Assembly (NCBI RefSeq): GCF_000146325.1 | Contig: NZ_GL397067.1 | Location: 375,747 to 439,746, forward strand | Length of the DNA: 64,000 nucleotides | Source of the DNA: Pediococcus acidilactici DSM 20284 | GTDB lineage: Bacteria > Bacillota > Bacilli > Lactobacillales > Lactobacillaceae | Direction of reading: 5' to 3' | Part shown: piece after piece, positions 9,342 to 17,703 of the stretch | How the letters are laid out: each line of letters opens with the position of its first letter | Position numbering within the stretch: position 1 is the stretch's first letter | Translations under genes and position numbers: made by a program | The notes under the pieces: generated by a model | What the model saw: only the letters and a program-made list of their open reading frames with translations | Database searches by the model: none | What the model was told of the DNA's origin: nothing

Positions 9342-10427
9342 ATGGCAGACCGTTACTTGATTTTAGAAGATGGTTCTGTTTTTAAAGGCAAAGCATTTGG
9401 CTCACGAGCAACCACCTTTGGCGAAGTTGTTTTTAATACCGTAATGACCGGCTATCAGCAGGTGATTACTAATCAAATTTACCATAATCAAATTATTGTT
9501 TTTTCTCAACCAACCATTGGTGCGGTCGGTATTGACCGCTCGAGTTATGAATCTGTTGACCCAACTTGTAAGGGAGTGATTGTCCGTGATGTCGCCGACG
9601 TTTCCATTAACCGGCGTCGGCGCCTTTCGCTGGACGAATATTTAAAGCGACAAAACATTCCGGGAATTTCTGGAATTGATACCCGTGCATTAATTAAAAA
9701 ACTACGCACCAACGGTAAAATGAAGGGAAGCATTATCGATCCGGTTAAGGATTTAGAACATGCATTTGACCAACTCCGGGCGATTGTCTTGACTAATCAA
9801 CAGGTAAACCAAGTTTCAACCCCTAAACCATTCCCTAATCCAGGAAATGGTAAAAATGTGGTGGTAATTGATTTAGGACTAAAATATGGTATTTTACGGC
9901 AGTTAAACCAACGAGATTGCAACGTTACGGTTTTAACTTATTCAGCAACTGCCGATACTATTTTTAGCCTTGATCCGGACGGTGTGATTATTTCCACGGG
10001 TCCCGGGAATCCCAATGATTTACCAGCGGAAGTTATCGAAATGATTCAAACCGTACAGCGCAATAATATTCCTTTATTTGCGATTGGGTTGGGGCATGAA
10101 GCATTTGCAATTGCAAATGGTTGCCAAATTAGTGAACTAACCTCTGAGCATCACGGCGCTAATCATCCAATTTTATCGGTAATTACCGACGAAATAATGT
10201 ACGCATCACATGGTCAGGGATACACGGTAGACCCAGCAACCGTGAACCGCAAGGATTTAATTGTTACGCATTATGATATGATTGATCACTCAATTCAAGG
10301 TTTACGGCACCGGGACTTCCCCGCATTTAGCGTCCAATTTTTCCCTGATAGTTCACCAGGACCTCGCGAAGCAACCGAAATGTTTGATGAATTTATGGAA
10401 ATGATGACGACAAGAGGGGGCCGTTAA
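9342..10427 (+). CDS. carA: Carbamoyl-phosphate synthase small-subunit homologue, glutaminase triad lost
   Basis: 361 residues, full family length, with the N-terminal CarA domain (1-150) and the class I glutaminase fold (170-355). The nucleophile elbow normally reads GICLGHQ; here it is AIGLGHE, with Gly249 in place of the catalytic Cys. The distal motif HPEASPGP reads FPDSSPGP, so the catalytic His and Glu are Phe334 and Asp336. The conserved SQNHG reads SHGQG (289-293). It should not hydrolyse glutamine. The frame is open, a GGAGGTGG site precedes the ATG, and CarB starts one base after its stop. The name reflects homology only, not activity. Confidence 0.85.
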   Translation: MADRYLILEDGSVFKGKAFGSRATTFGEVVFNTVMTGYQQVITNQIYHNQIIVFSQPTIGAVGIDRSSYESVDPTCKGVIVRDVADVSINRRRRLSLDEYLKRQNIPGISGIDTRALIKKLRTNGKMKGSIIDPVKDLEHAFDQLRAIVLTNQQVNQVSTPKPFPNPGNGKNVVVIDLGLKYGILRQLNQRDCNVTVLTYSATADTIFSLDPDGVIISTGPGNPNDLPAEVIEMIQTVQRNNIPLFAIGLGHEAFAIANGCQISELTSEHHGANHPILSVITDEIMYASHGQGYTVDPATVNRKDLIVTHYDMIDHSIQGLRHRDFPAFSVQFFPDSSPGPREATEMFDEFMEMMTTRGGR

Positions 10428-10428
10428 G

Positions 10429-12888
10429 TTGGCTAGATTTCACGCAAGAAACGTTTTAATTATTGGTAACGGACCAACGCAAATTGGTCGCGATACGGAA
10501 AGCGAAGCAGCAGCCGCACAAATTATTGAGATTTTTGCGCAAAAGGGACGTAATTTATTTTACGTAACCAACGATGCTAACTCCGTAATCCCGCAACTAG
10601 ACGTGCCAATTAACTTTATCGTCACCGAATTAACGGTGAACAATTTAATCCAGATTCTTCGAGAACATGAAATCGACGTAATCTTGCCGGTAGTAGGTAA
10701 TACTGGCGGGCTACAGTTAGCGGAGCAGTTAAATGAATCTGGGATCCTAAAAGAGCTTAATATTCGGACAATGGGCGTCACGACCACTACGATCCACAAC
10801 ATCAATAATCCTGAATTGATGAATAAAGTCCTGCGACATATTAAGGAACCAATTATTCCGACGACGGTAGTGGAAAACGAAAAAAACGCGGTTATGTTTG
10901 CTAAGCGAGTGGGGTTCCCGATATTAATCAAACCGATTGCTTCCTTAACTAAGACAAACCGAATTAAATGCGATAACGAACACCAGTTACAAGAAGTGTT
11001 AGAGACGGCCTTCAAGGTCTCGACAACTAACCAAGTTGCCGTAGAAAAGAGCGTAGTGGGCTATAAAGAGATTGAGATGACCGTGATTAGAGACGCAGAA
11101 GGTTCGAAGCTACTTATTAATGGTGCCGAAGACCTTAACCCAATCGGTGTTCATTCGGGTGATTCGATTATCTTTAGTCCAACGCAAACGTTGACCGATA
11201 CAGAATTTCAAGAATTGCGGGCTTCGGCATTAAAAATTACCGAAGTTTTGAAGATTAAGGGCGTTTGTCATGTCCAATACGCACTTGACCCGACGAACGG
11301 CAAGTACTTCGTAACACGAATCAATCCGTTCTTTGACCGGACTACGGCTTTTGCAGCGCGAGCAACTGGCTATCCCGTTGCTACAGTAGTGGCCGAGATC
11401 TTATTAGGAAAGAACCTTCGCGAAATTGAGCTAACCGGAGTGCAAAAACACGACGCCTTGGCATTAATTGAGCCTACGTTAGATCATATTGCGGTACGCT
11501 TTCCGACATGGTCGTTTGCTAGCTTTAAGAATGCGGATCAAGAGTTAAATACGAAAATGAAATCAACGGGAGCAGTAATGTCTTTCGGACGGAGCGCGGA
11601 AGAAGCTCTTCAAAAGGCGATTCGCTCAGTAGATTCGACGACAGCTGCGGAACAAGCGGCCCTGGACGAATCCCAATTGAGCGAGGCGCAACTGATTAAC
11701 GTCTTGATCCACGAGCGGGCGGGCGAAGTTTACTATTTACTAGAGGCTTTACGACGAGGTTATACAGTTGACGAGCTTGCTGAAATGACGCACATTGACG
11801 CTTTTTATTTCTACAAATTACGGCATTTAATTAAAGTTGAAAACCGTCTAAAGGCCCACCATTTTGATGCCGAGGCTTTACGAGAAGCGAAATACTTTGG
11901 ATTTGGAGACACACAAATTGCCCACCTCTGGCGCACCACTCCTAGTGCAGTACGTAAATTTCGGACGGAAACGGCTAAAGTATTTCCGACCTACAAGGGC
12001 GTTGAGCCTACCGCTGGGGAATTTCCATACCTCACCAACACCTATTATTCAACTTTTGAAGATGAAGACGAGGCTGTGCAGATTTCCGGTAAAAAGGTGT
12101 TAGTTTTAGGCACGGCAAACAGCCAGGTGGGAACGAATAGTGCTGCAGAGTATACCACTTTTCAAACCTTACGGCGGTGTAAGACTTTAGGGTACAAAGT
12201 GATTTTAATTAACAATAACCCTAACGCAATTACTTTTAACCAGCAATTAGCGGACAAAGTCTATTTAGAGCCCTTAACCGTGGAAAATTGTTTGAATATT
12301 ATCCAACGTGAAAAGCCTGATAAAGTGCTGGCTCAAGGAAAATGGCAAATTGTTACACAGTTAACCGAACAAAACATTGAAATTGCGCAAATCCCTCTAA
12401 GCCGAACGACGCGGTCAGAAAACATCGGAGCTGATTACATGGCGGTAATTAGTAAGATAAATGGTCAAACCCATCTATTTGGCATTATCGGGGTAGATCA
12501 GAATAGACTGTTTAGTTTTGCTGAGAACTCAGTCGTGGATCAACAGTTAGATACCTCGGCAATTGATGAGGAAGCTAATCAAATTGAACATGACGGAATC
12601 TTTTCGGTAATGTTGAAAAAAGAAGCTTCCGCGTTGAAGGTGATTAGCTGTGTACCGGTGGCAATCCAGGATTTACCATTCTTATCCCTTGCATTTAACC
12701 AAGATTTTGCAGGAATGATTACTGAAATTACGCTTACCGGAACGTTCCAAATTGAAGAACACCCGGTTCGGATGGCTAGGTATCACTACGAACATGTTTA
12801 TCCGTATAAGCAATTTGGGTTAACGCAACCACAAAGGGCGCCATACTCCTTAGCAATTGGTGCCAAACTAGAACAAGCTGACTCATAG
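10429..12888 (+). CDS. carB: Carbamoyl-phosphate synthase large-subunit homologue, shortened and catalytically degenerate
   Basis: 819 residues against about 1060 for active CarB. Residues 1-400 match the carboxyphosphate ATP-grasp half and 400-550 the oligomerisation domain. The glycine-rich ATP loop (GGTGGG) is replaced by LTKTNR (173-178), and the metal-binding motif EVNPR by RINPF (297-301), losing Glu and Arg. The second half keeps its N-terminal Rossmann part (about 552-655), but roughly 150 residues of the second ATP-grasp are missing and its tail reads VISCVPVAIQD where VLEVNPRASRT is expected. The C-terminal MGS-like allosteric domain is absent. Start is TTG after GAGGGGGCC, coupled to carA. 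Confidence 0.82.
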   Translation: MARFHARNVLIIGNGPTQIGRDTESEAAAAQIIEIFAQKGRNLFYVTNDANSVIPQLDVPINFIVTELTVNNLIQILREHEIDVILPVVGNTGGLQLAEQLNESGILKELNIRTMGVTTTTIHNINNPELMNKVLRHIKEPIIPTTVVENEKNAVMFAKRVGFPILIKPIASLTKTNRIKCDNEHQLQEVLETAFKVSTTNQVAVEKSVVGYKEIEMTVIRDAEGSKLLINGAEDLNPIGVHSGDSIIFSPTQTLTDTEFQELRASALKITEVLKIKGVCHVQYALDPTNGKYFVTRINPFFDRTTAFAARATGYPVATVVAEILLGKNLREIELTGVQKHDALALIEPTLDHIAVRFPTWSFASFKNADQELNTKMKSTGAVMSFGRSAEEALQKAIRSVDSTTAAEQAALDESQLSEAQLINVLIHERAGEVYYLLEALRRGYTVDELAEMTHIDAFYFYKLRHLIKVENRLKAHHFDAEALREAKYFGFGDTQIAHLWRTTPSAVRKFRTETAKVFPTYKGVEPTAGEFPYLTNTYYSTFEDEDEAVQISGKKVLVLGTANSQVGTNSAAEYTTFQTLRRCKTLGYKVILINNNPNAITFNQQLADKVYLEPLTVENCLNIIQREKPDKVLAQGKWQIVTQLTEQNIEIAQIPLSRTTRSENIGADYMAVISKINGQTHLFGIIGVDQNRLFSFAENSVVDQQLDTSAIDEEANQIEHDGIFSVMLKKEASALKVISCVPVAIQDLPFLSLAFNQDFAGMITEITLTGTFQIEEHPVRMARYHYEHVYPYKQFGLTQPQRAPYSLAIGAKLEQADS

Positions 12889-12905
12889 TTTTAAGATTAG
12901 AGCAT

Positions 12906-12999
12906 AAAAAAACTGTCATTATAAAGTCAATTATGAATACACCTGAGAACTTAACTTCTAAGTGTGTTCCGTTATCTGACTTAATATGACAGTTTTTTT
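12906..12999. terminator. Long bidirectional terminator between carB and rqcH
   Basis: An imperfect inverted repeat of about 94 bases: outer arms AAAAAAACTGTCAT and its complement ATGACAGTTTTTTT are perfect, and inner arms (AAAGTCA / TGACTTA; ACACCT / AGTGTGT) pair with mismatches. Poly-A on one side and poly-T on the other let it stop both converging genes. Confidence 0.8.
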
Positions 13000-13010
13000 G
13001 AATTAGTTAG

Positions 13011-14726
13011 TTATTTTTTCTGCATCAATTTTTGAACGACCGTAATCTGTGGGGTAACTTTTAAAGTACGTTGCCCTTCGTAAATCACAAATCCCGGTTT
13101 AGCGCCATTCGGTTTACGGATATTCTTTACTGGTACGTAATCAACAGGTACGTTAGCTGAATTCTTTCCCTTTGAATAATATGCTGCAATTGTAGCTGCT
13201 TCAATCAGGGTTTGTTCTGACGGCTGGCTACTTTCTATGATAACGTGTGAACCAGGAATATCTTTAGCATGTAGCCAATAGTAATCTTTTTTGGCGGTCT
13301 TCAATGTTAAACGATCGTTTTGGGCATCATTTTTTCCCACCAAAATAGGTGTTTGATCGCTGGAAATAAACTGCTCCGGCTTACTAATAACGTTTTTGAC
13401 ACGTTTTTTAGGATTCCTTTGCTTACGAAGGTAACCTTCATTTTCCAACTCGATTTTAATTTCGGCCAAATCTTCTGGTTTAGCCAAATCAATTTGAGTT
13501 TCAATATTGTCCAGAAAAGCAATTTCACTTTCGGTCTGCGCAATCTGTTCGCTAACGTACTTGACGGCATTTTTTTCCTTTTGGTACTTTTTAAAATACT
13601 TTTGTGCGTTCTGCGACGGTGATAATTGGTTTGATAGTTTGATCGTAATTGGTTGATTCTGATCATAAAAGTTGGGCAATTCAACGGAAGTCATTCCACG
13701 CTTGATCTGGCTTAAATACGTGGTTAATACCTCTCCTTTAATCCGGTAGCTATCAGCATACTGGGTTTGAGCCATTGTATTTTGCAATTTTTTTAGCTTT
13801 TTACGATTTTTCTTTAATTCATTACGCACTACCCGAATTAATTGATGTCCCCGTTGCTGAACCCGATCCCGTTGGACTTTCTCAAAATAGTATTGATCCA
13901 GCATTTCAGAAAGGCTATTAAAGGCTTGCAAATTTGGTTGATCCGCAGTTAACGTAGGCTGGATTGCTGAATAGGTTAACTTTTTAGCCTGAGACTCGTA
14001 AATAAATCCTTTTGGGCCCGTATTGAAGCAATCTAAGAACTCGTGGACAATCGTTGCGGGAGTTTGTCCATTAATTAAGCGATAAGCTAATTCAAGGGCA
14101 TTTTCTTTGCCAAAGCCTTGAAATGTGGCTTGAATTTGCTTAGCTAAAACTTCATAATTTGGGTAATCCCGAAGCAAATTGTCCCAGGTTTGCTGGTTAG
14201 AGTCAGTAAAGGGGTTCAATAATTCTTGAGCGGGTGGGGTAATGTATTGTGCGCCCGGAACTAACATCCGATATCGGTTTTGATCAGCAGAAATGTGTTT
14301 GATCGTGTCGATAATTTTTTGCGAGCTGCCTAAGTACAAAATAACGTTACTACGCCGACCCATAATCTCAACTGATAGGATTACGTCTTCTTCGTCACCA
14401 ATATCGTTACGGTGTGAAAAATAGAAGTTAATAATACGGTCATTATCCAGTTGCTTAACCGACTTTAAAATAGCGCCCTCAAGGTGTTTCCGTAAGCTCA
14501 TTACAAAATTGCTAGGAGTAGCGGGGTTGGATAGGGCTTGGTTAGTAACTTGAACACGTGCATAATTAGGGTGCGAGGAAATTAGTAAAGGAACGTTTTT
14601 CCGATTTGCTCGGATAGTGAGTACTAATTCACTTTGGTAAGGTTGGTAAATTTTAGCTACGCGGCCACTTTCAAGACTGCGTAACTCGTTAACCATGGCG
14701 TGGGTAAATAAACCATCAAAGGCCAT
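13011..14726 (-). CDS. rqcH: RqcH (NFACT-family ribosome quality-control protein; older name FbpA)
   Basis: Binds stalled 50S-peptidyl-tRNA complexes and directs C-terminal alanine tailing of stuck nascent chains. 571 residues: NFACT-N domain (1-about 210) with Asp96-Arg97 matching the essential Asp-Arg pair of Bacillus RqcH, a helix-hairpin and long coiled-coil middle (about 285-430), and the NFACT-R domain with WLHAKDIPGSHVII (about 484-497). It was formerly annotated as fibronectin-binding protein. It is transcribed away from marR through a shared symmetrical promoter region. Confidence 0.93.
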   Translation of the reverse strand: MAFDGLFTHAMVNELRSLESGRVAKIYQPYQSELVLTIRANRKNVPLLISSHPNYARVQVTNQALSNPATPSNFVMSLRKHLEGAILKSVKQLDNDRIINFYFSHRNDIGDEEDVILSVEIMGRRSNVILYLGSSQKIIDTIKHISADQNRYRMLVPGAQYITPPAQELLNPFTDSNQQTWDNLLRDYPNYEVLAKQIQATFQGFGKENALELAYRLINGQTPATIVHEFLDCFNTGPKGFIYESQAKKLTYSAIQPTLTADQPNLQAFNSLSEMLDQYYFEKVQRDRVQQRGHQLIRVVRNELKKNRKKLKKLQNTMAQTQYADSYRIKGEVLTTYLSQIKRGMTSVELPNFYDQNQPITIKLSNQLSPSQNAQKYFKKYQKEKNAVKYVSEQIAQTESEIAFLDNIETQIDLAKPEDLAEIKIELENEGYLRKQRNPKKRVKNVISKPEQFISSDQTPILVGKNDAQNDRLTLKTAKKDYYWLHAKDIPGSHVIIESSQPSEQTLIEAATIAAYYSKGKNSANVPVDYVPVKNIRKPNGAKPGFVIYEGQRTLKVTPQITVVQKLMQKK

Positions 14727-14804
14727 GTAATCAGTCCCTTCTAATAATTAATTACTAATTTCAAGTATACCGTTTATAGATTTTAGTTGCAAAGAATTGC
14801 TTAT

Positions 14805-14839
14805 TTGCATTATACAACTATTTTAGTTGTATAATGCAA
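14805..14839. promoter_or_regulatory. Perfect palindrome carrying mirror-image promoters (probable MarR operator)
   Basis: TTGCATTATACAACTA, a 3-base spacer TTT, then its exact complement TAGTTGTATAATGCAA. Each strand reads TTGCAT, 19 bases, TATAAT, so the site contains promoter-like elements both for marR (rightward) and rqcH (leftward). A 16-bp perfect arm length is typical of a dimeric regulator's operator, and the adjacent MarR protein is the obvious candidate. Confidence 0.75.
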
Positions 14840-14859
14840 TACGAAGGAGAGGATCATTT

Positions 14860-15270
14860 ATGCAAGCCAGTTTAACTGCCTTAGAGCAAATTGCTCATAT
14901 TCGTAATAACTACTTAAAAAAATATTGTTATGAAATGACGGGGACCGTTGCAGATTGGAAGATGGTGAATTACGTTAACGATGCTAGACTAACGACCCTA
15001 AATTTAGTGGAACTAAGCGGCTTAGATAAATCAACCGTTAGTCGTCAATTAAAACATGCTATCCAGCATAATTTTTTGCAAAAACAAAGTAATGAAATCG
15101 ACCAACGTAAAAGTACTTTTACGATTACCGATAAAGGCGATACCTTAAGAACTTACGTTAACCAAAAAATGGCTGAGTTTGACCGGCATCTTTTTGATAA
15201 CTGGAGTGAAGAGGAATCCGCCATGTTTCAAATCTTAATTAATCGCGTATTAAAAAACGCTTTAAAATAG
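14860..15270 (+). CDS. MarR-family transcriptional regulator
   Basis: 136 residues from the ATG at 14860, chosen because AAGGAGAGGATC stands just before it; an in-frame TTG at 14827 lies inside the palindrome. The winged helix has a recognition segment LSGLDKSTVSRQLKHAI (about residues 55-71) and a wing with DQRKSTFTITDKG. No ligand can be inferred. It begins 21 bases after a perfect palindrome, so negative autoregulation is likely, and the divergent rqcH would be under the same control. Confidence 0.88.
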   Translation: MQASLTALEQIAHIRNNYLKKYCYEMTGTVADWKMVNYVNDARLTTLNLVELSGLDKSTVSRQLKHAIQHNFLQKQSNEIDQRKSTFTITDKGDTLRTYVNQKMAEFDRHLFDNWSEEESAMFQILINRVLKNALK

Positions 15271-15355
15271 GGCTGTCGTGTCAAGTTATGGGAGCATTCA
15301 ATAAAGAATTATGGTATAGTGATTGTTATGGATTTTAAATGAAGTAGGTGTACTA

Positions 15356-16219
15356 ATGAAAACAGCTATTGTTACTGATAGTACTTGTTATTTAACGGAT
15401 AAAGAAATTGAAGAAAATAATATCACGGTTGTTCCAATTCCAGTAATTATCGACGGAAAAAGTTATAAAGAAGGCGTTGATATTACTACCGAAGAATTTT
15501 ACGAACGCCTGCGTACGTCGCAATCATTTCCTAGCACATCACAGCCTCCACTAGGAGAAATGATTGAACTTTACCAAGATTTAGCTAAACAGGGTTATGA
15601 AAATATCATCAGTATCCACTTAGCTAGTACGATTTCAGGTTTAGTGGCGAGCTTAAAGAGTCTAGAAGGGACCATTGACGGAGTTAACCTAGTAGTTTAT
15701 GATTCTCAACTAACGATTCGCTTAATGGGAGTACTTGCGCTTGAAGCTGCGCGTATGGCAAAAGAAGATGCCGATATCAACGACATCATTGCGCGACTCG
15801 ACTTTTTACGTTCGACATTTGACGAGTATTTTGTTGTGGATGATCTACAAAACCTTGTCCGCGGGGGCCGTCTATCTAACGCTTCTGCTTTCGTGGGAAG
15901 CTTATTAAAGATTAAGCCGATTTTAACTTTCAACGACAAGCACGAAATTGTCGCTTTCGAAAAGGTTCGGTCGCGTAAAAAGGCAATGGCACGGGTTGAA
16001 AAACTCTTTGCGGAGGCCTACAAATCAGTAGATTATCCTCTGCGAGCCGTAGTCATTCATGCCAATGATGAAAAGAGCGCGATTAAATGGCGGGAGAGCC
16101 TAAAAGAAAAGTATCCTAGCTTACCAATTGATATATCTTACTTTGGTCCCGTAATCGGAACCCATTTAGGTGAGAAAGCAATTGCTTTGGCTTGGTTAAT
16201 TGATTACACAAAAAAATAA
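15356..16219 (+). CDS. DegV-family fatty-acid-binding protein
   Basis: 287 residues from the ATG at 15356 (GAAGTAGGTG upstream). The DegV signature TDSTCYL at the N-terminus, the SFPSTSQPPLGE loop and the HLASTISGL segment that holds the fatty acid carboxylate are present. FakB-type members deliver host or medium fatty acids to the FakA kinase; which lipid is bound cannot be read from the sequence. It follows marR by 85 bases and may be co-expressed. Confidence 0.9.
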   Translation: MKTAIVTDSTCYLTDKEIEENNITVVPIPVIIDGKSYKEGVDITTEEFYERLRTSQSFPSTSQPPLGEMIELYQDLAKQGYENIISIHLASTISGLVASLKSLEGTIDGVNLVVYDSQLTIRLMGVLALEAARMAKEDADINDIIARLDFLRSTFDEYFVVDDLQNLVRGGRLSNASAFVGSLLKIKPILTFNDKHEIVAFEKVRSRKKAMARVEKLFAEAYKSVDYPLRAVVIHANDEKSAIKWRESLKEKYPSLPIDISYFGPVIGTHLGEKAIALAWLIDYTKK

Positions 16220-16224
16220 ACGAA

Positions 16225-16575
16225 TTACAGTTGGCTGCCAAGAGCTGCCAGAAGTAATCCGCCTAGTAAACTCGCGAGTGCGTAAAGCACCGCGAGTTTT
16301 TTTGTATTTGGTTGTTTGAATAGGGTGACTACCTCATTTGCAAACGTTGAGAAGGTTGAAAAACCTCCAAGGACACCGCTAGTTAGCAAAATTTGGGTAA
16401 GGGGGCTGGTAATTACGCTAGTTAAATAACCAATCAAAAAACAAGCTAGCATGTTAATTAAAAAGGTTGACCAAGGGAAGCTTTCAGAAAGGGCCTGCCG
16501 ATTAATGAAGGTGGTTGCCCAAAAACGAAAAAGGGCGCCTAGAGCACTTCCAAGGCTCACAATTAATAAACTCAT
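16225..16575 (-). CDS. crcB: Fluoride exporter CrcB/Fluc, second subunit
   Basis: 116 residues, four membrane helices. Fluc signatures GALFRF near the N-terminus, NMLACFLIGYL (canonical N-x-x-GSF-x-x-G), and GGFSTFSTF with the Phe-box residues lining the fluoride path. The ATG at 16575 shares its A with the stop of the upstream crcB and has AAGGAATGGGAG in front; longer in-frame starts lie inside the upstream gene. Tandem crcB genes form heterodimeric channels in many lactobacilli. Confidence 0.92.
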   Translation of the reverse strand: MSLLIVSLGSALGALFRFWATTFINRQALSESFPWSTFLINMLACFLIGYLTSVITSPLTQILLTSGVLGGFSTFSTFANEVVTLFKQPNTKKLAVLYALASLLGGLLLAALGSQL

Positions 16576-16976
16576 TACTCCCATTCCTTTCGATAATGAT
16601 GCAAAATCTGTTTGCCGCCAATTTGGCCCGCATAGGCGCAAAGTACTCCTAGAAGAAGGGAAAGTATCATAAAGCTACCACCGTTAATCCATTGCAAATG
16701 TACCAGCAGTTTATCTGAGGATAGAATAAATGTTGAAAAGGTAGTAAAGCCGCCCATTAATCCCGTCGTAAGCCCCACGTTAATAAAATCAGAAGTTTCT
16801 AACGCAGTTAATAGGCCCCCTGTTAGAATACCTAGAAGAAAAGACCCCAGGAGGTTAATGATTATTAAATCTAATGGAAAAGCAGTGGCACCGTGATGGA
16901 AAAATGACTGTAATAGCAGTCGCAAAGCACCGCCAATTGCTCCAAACAGAGCAACACTAACACTTTTTTTAAACAA
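16575..16976 (-). CDS. crcB: Fluoride exporter CrcB/Fluc, first subunit
   Basis: 133 residues, four membrane helices, with GAIGGALRLLL, NLLGSFLLGILTGG and GGFTTFSTF motifs. A longer basic N-terminus than its partner. Its stop codon overlaps the start of the second crcB by one base, so the two chains are translationally coupled, in keeping with an antiparallel dual-topology dimer. The upstream region (16977-17100) does not show a recognisable fluoride riboswitch. Confidence 0.92.
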   Translation of the reverse strand: MFKKSVSVALFGAIGGALRLLLQSFFHHGATAFPLDLIIINLLGSFLLGILTGGLLTALETSDFINVGLTTGLMGGFTTFSTFILSSDKLLVHLQWINGGSFMILSLLLGVLCAYAGQIGGKQILHHYRKEWE

Positions 16977-17157
16977 ATTAATTCAATCCCTTTCAATTGA
17001 AAATAAGCAACATTAAATAAAATATCATAAAATAAGCGTTCATCATAGCAGGAAAGTAAGATTTCAGTATGATTACAATTAAGCCCTAGTGTCAACCTCA
17101 AAGGTTCAACTATGCTAAACTACTTTAGTAAGCTTAAATTTAAAGGGGTTACTTTGC

Positions 17158-17514
17158 ATGTCAACAATTGAATTTCTACATAGTATTGTGTGGATTTTGG
17201 TCGGAATGATTTGCGCGTATGGATTAACAATTGACCAGTTTCAACAAACATTAATCGCGCAGTACAGTTCACGGGTATTATATATATTTGTTATTCTTAC
17301 GGGACTGTTTAATGTAGTTCACACAGTTGCCATGTCGCCATTATTAGTTTGGATACAGTTTATTTTAGAAATTATTACCATCGGATTATTTGACTTTTTG
17401 CTGACGTACAAACGCAATAAACGTGGCTTTAAAAGCAATTTTGTGATCCTGCTCATCTTTGCATTTGCAATTACATCGCTACTTGCGGTAGTGATTCAGT
17501 ATTTTTATGGCTAG
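17158..17514 (+). CDS. YisL-like small membrane protein (DUF1516)
   Basis: 118 residues with four predicted membrane helices (about 5-22, 40-60, 63-82, 95-115). The VLYIFVILTGLFNVV and LEIITIGLFDFLL segments resemble the corresponding helices of Bacillus YisL/DUF1516 proteins. Function unknown. It stands alone between the divergent crcB pair and a terminator; AAAGGGG lies ahead of the ATG. Confidence 0.7.
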   Translation: MSTIEFLHSIVWILVGMICAYGLTIDQFQQTLIAQYSSRVLYIFVILTGLFNVVHTVAMSPLLVWIQFILEIITIGLFDFLLTYKRNKRGFKSNFVILLIFAFAITSLLAVVIQYFYG

Positions 17515-17622
17515 TCGAATCGTAAAAGATGAGCATCTTATAAAAAATACCTTGTTGTGTGTTAACTTTAGTAAAGTCAAAACGTGCACCTAACGTCAGC
17601 TGAGCTGGTTGCACTTAACTCG

Positions 17623-17665
17623 AAAGCGACCATTATGCCAAATTCTGGTATAATGGTCGCTTTTT
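17623..17665. terminator. Bidirectional terminator between the YisL-like gene and lacI
   Basis: AAAGCGACCATTAT, a 15-base loop region, then ATAATGGTCGCTTTTT. Symmetrical stem with A-run and T-run on opposite sides, placed between converging genes. Confidence 0.85.
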
Positions 17666-17703
17666 GTTAATGCTCACAAGCTACCTAACTTTTAAATTTA
17701 GTT

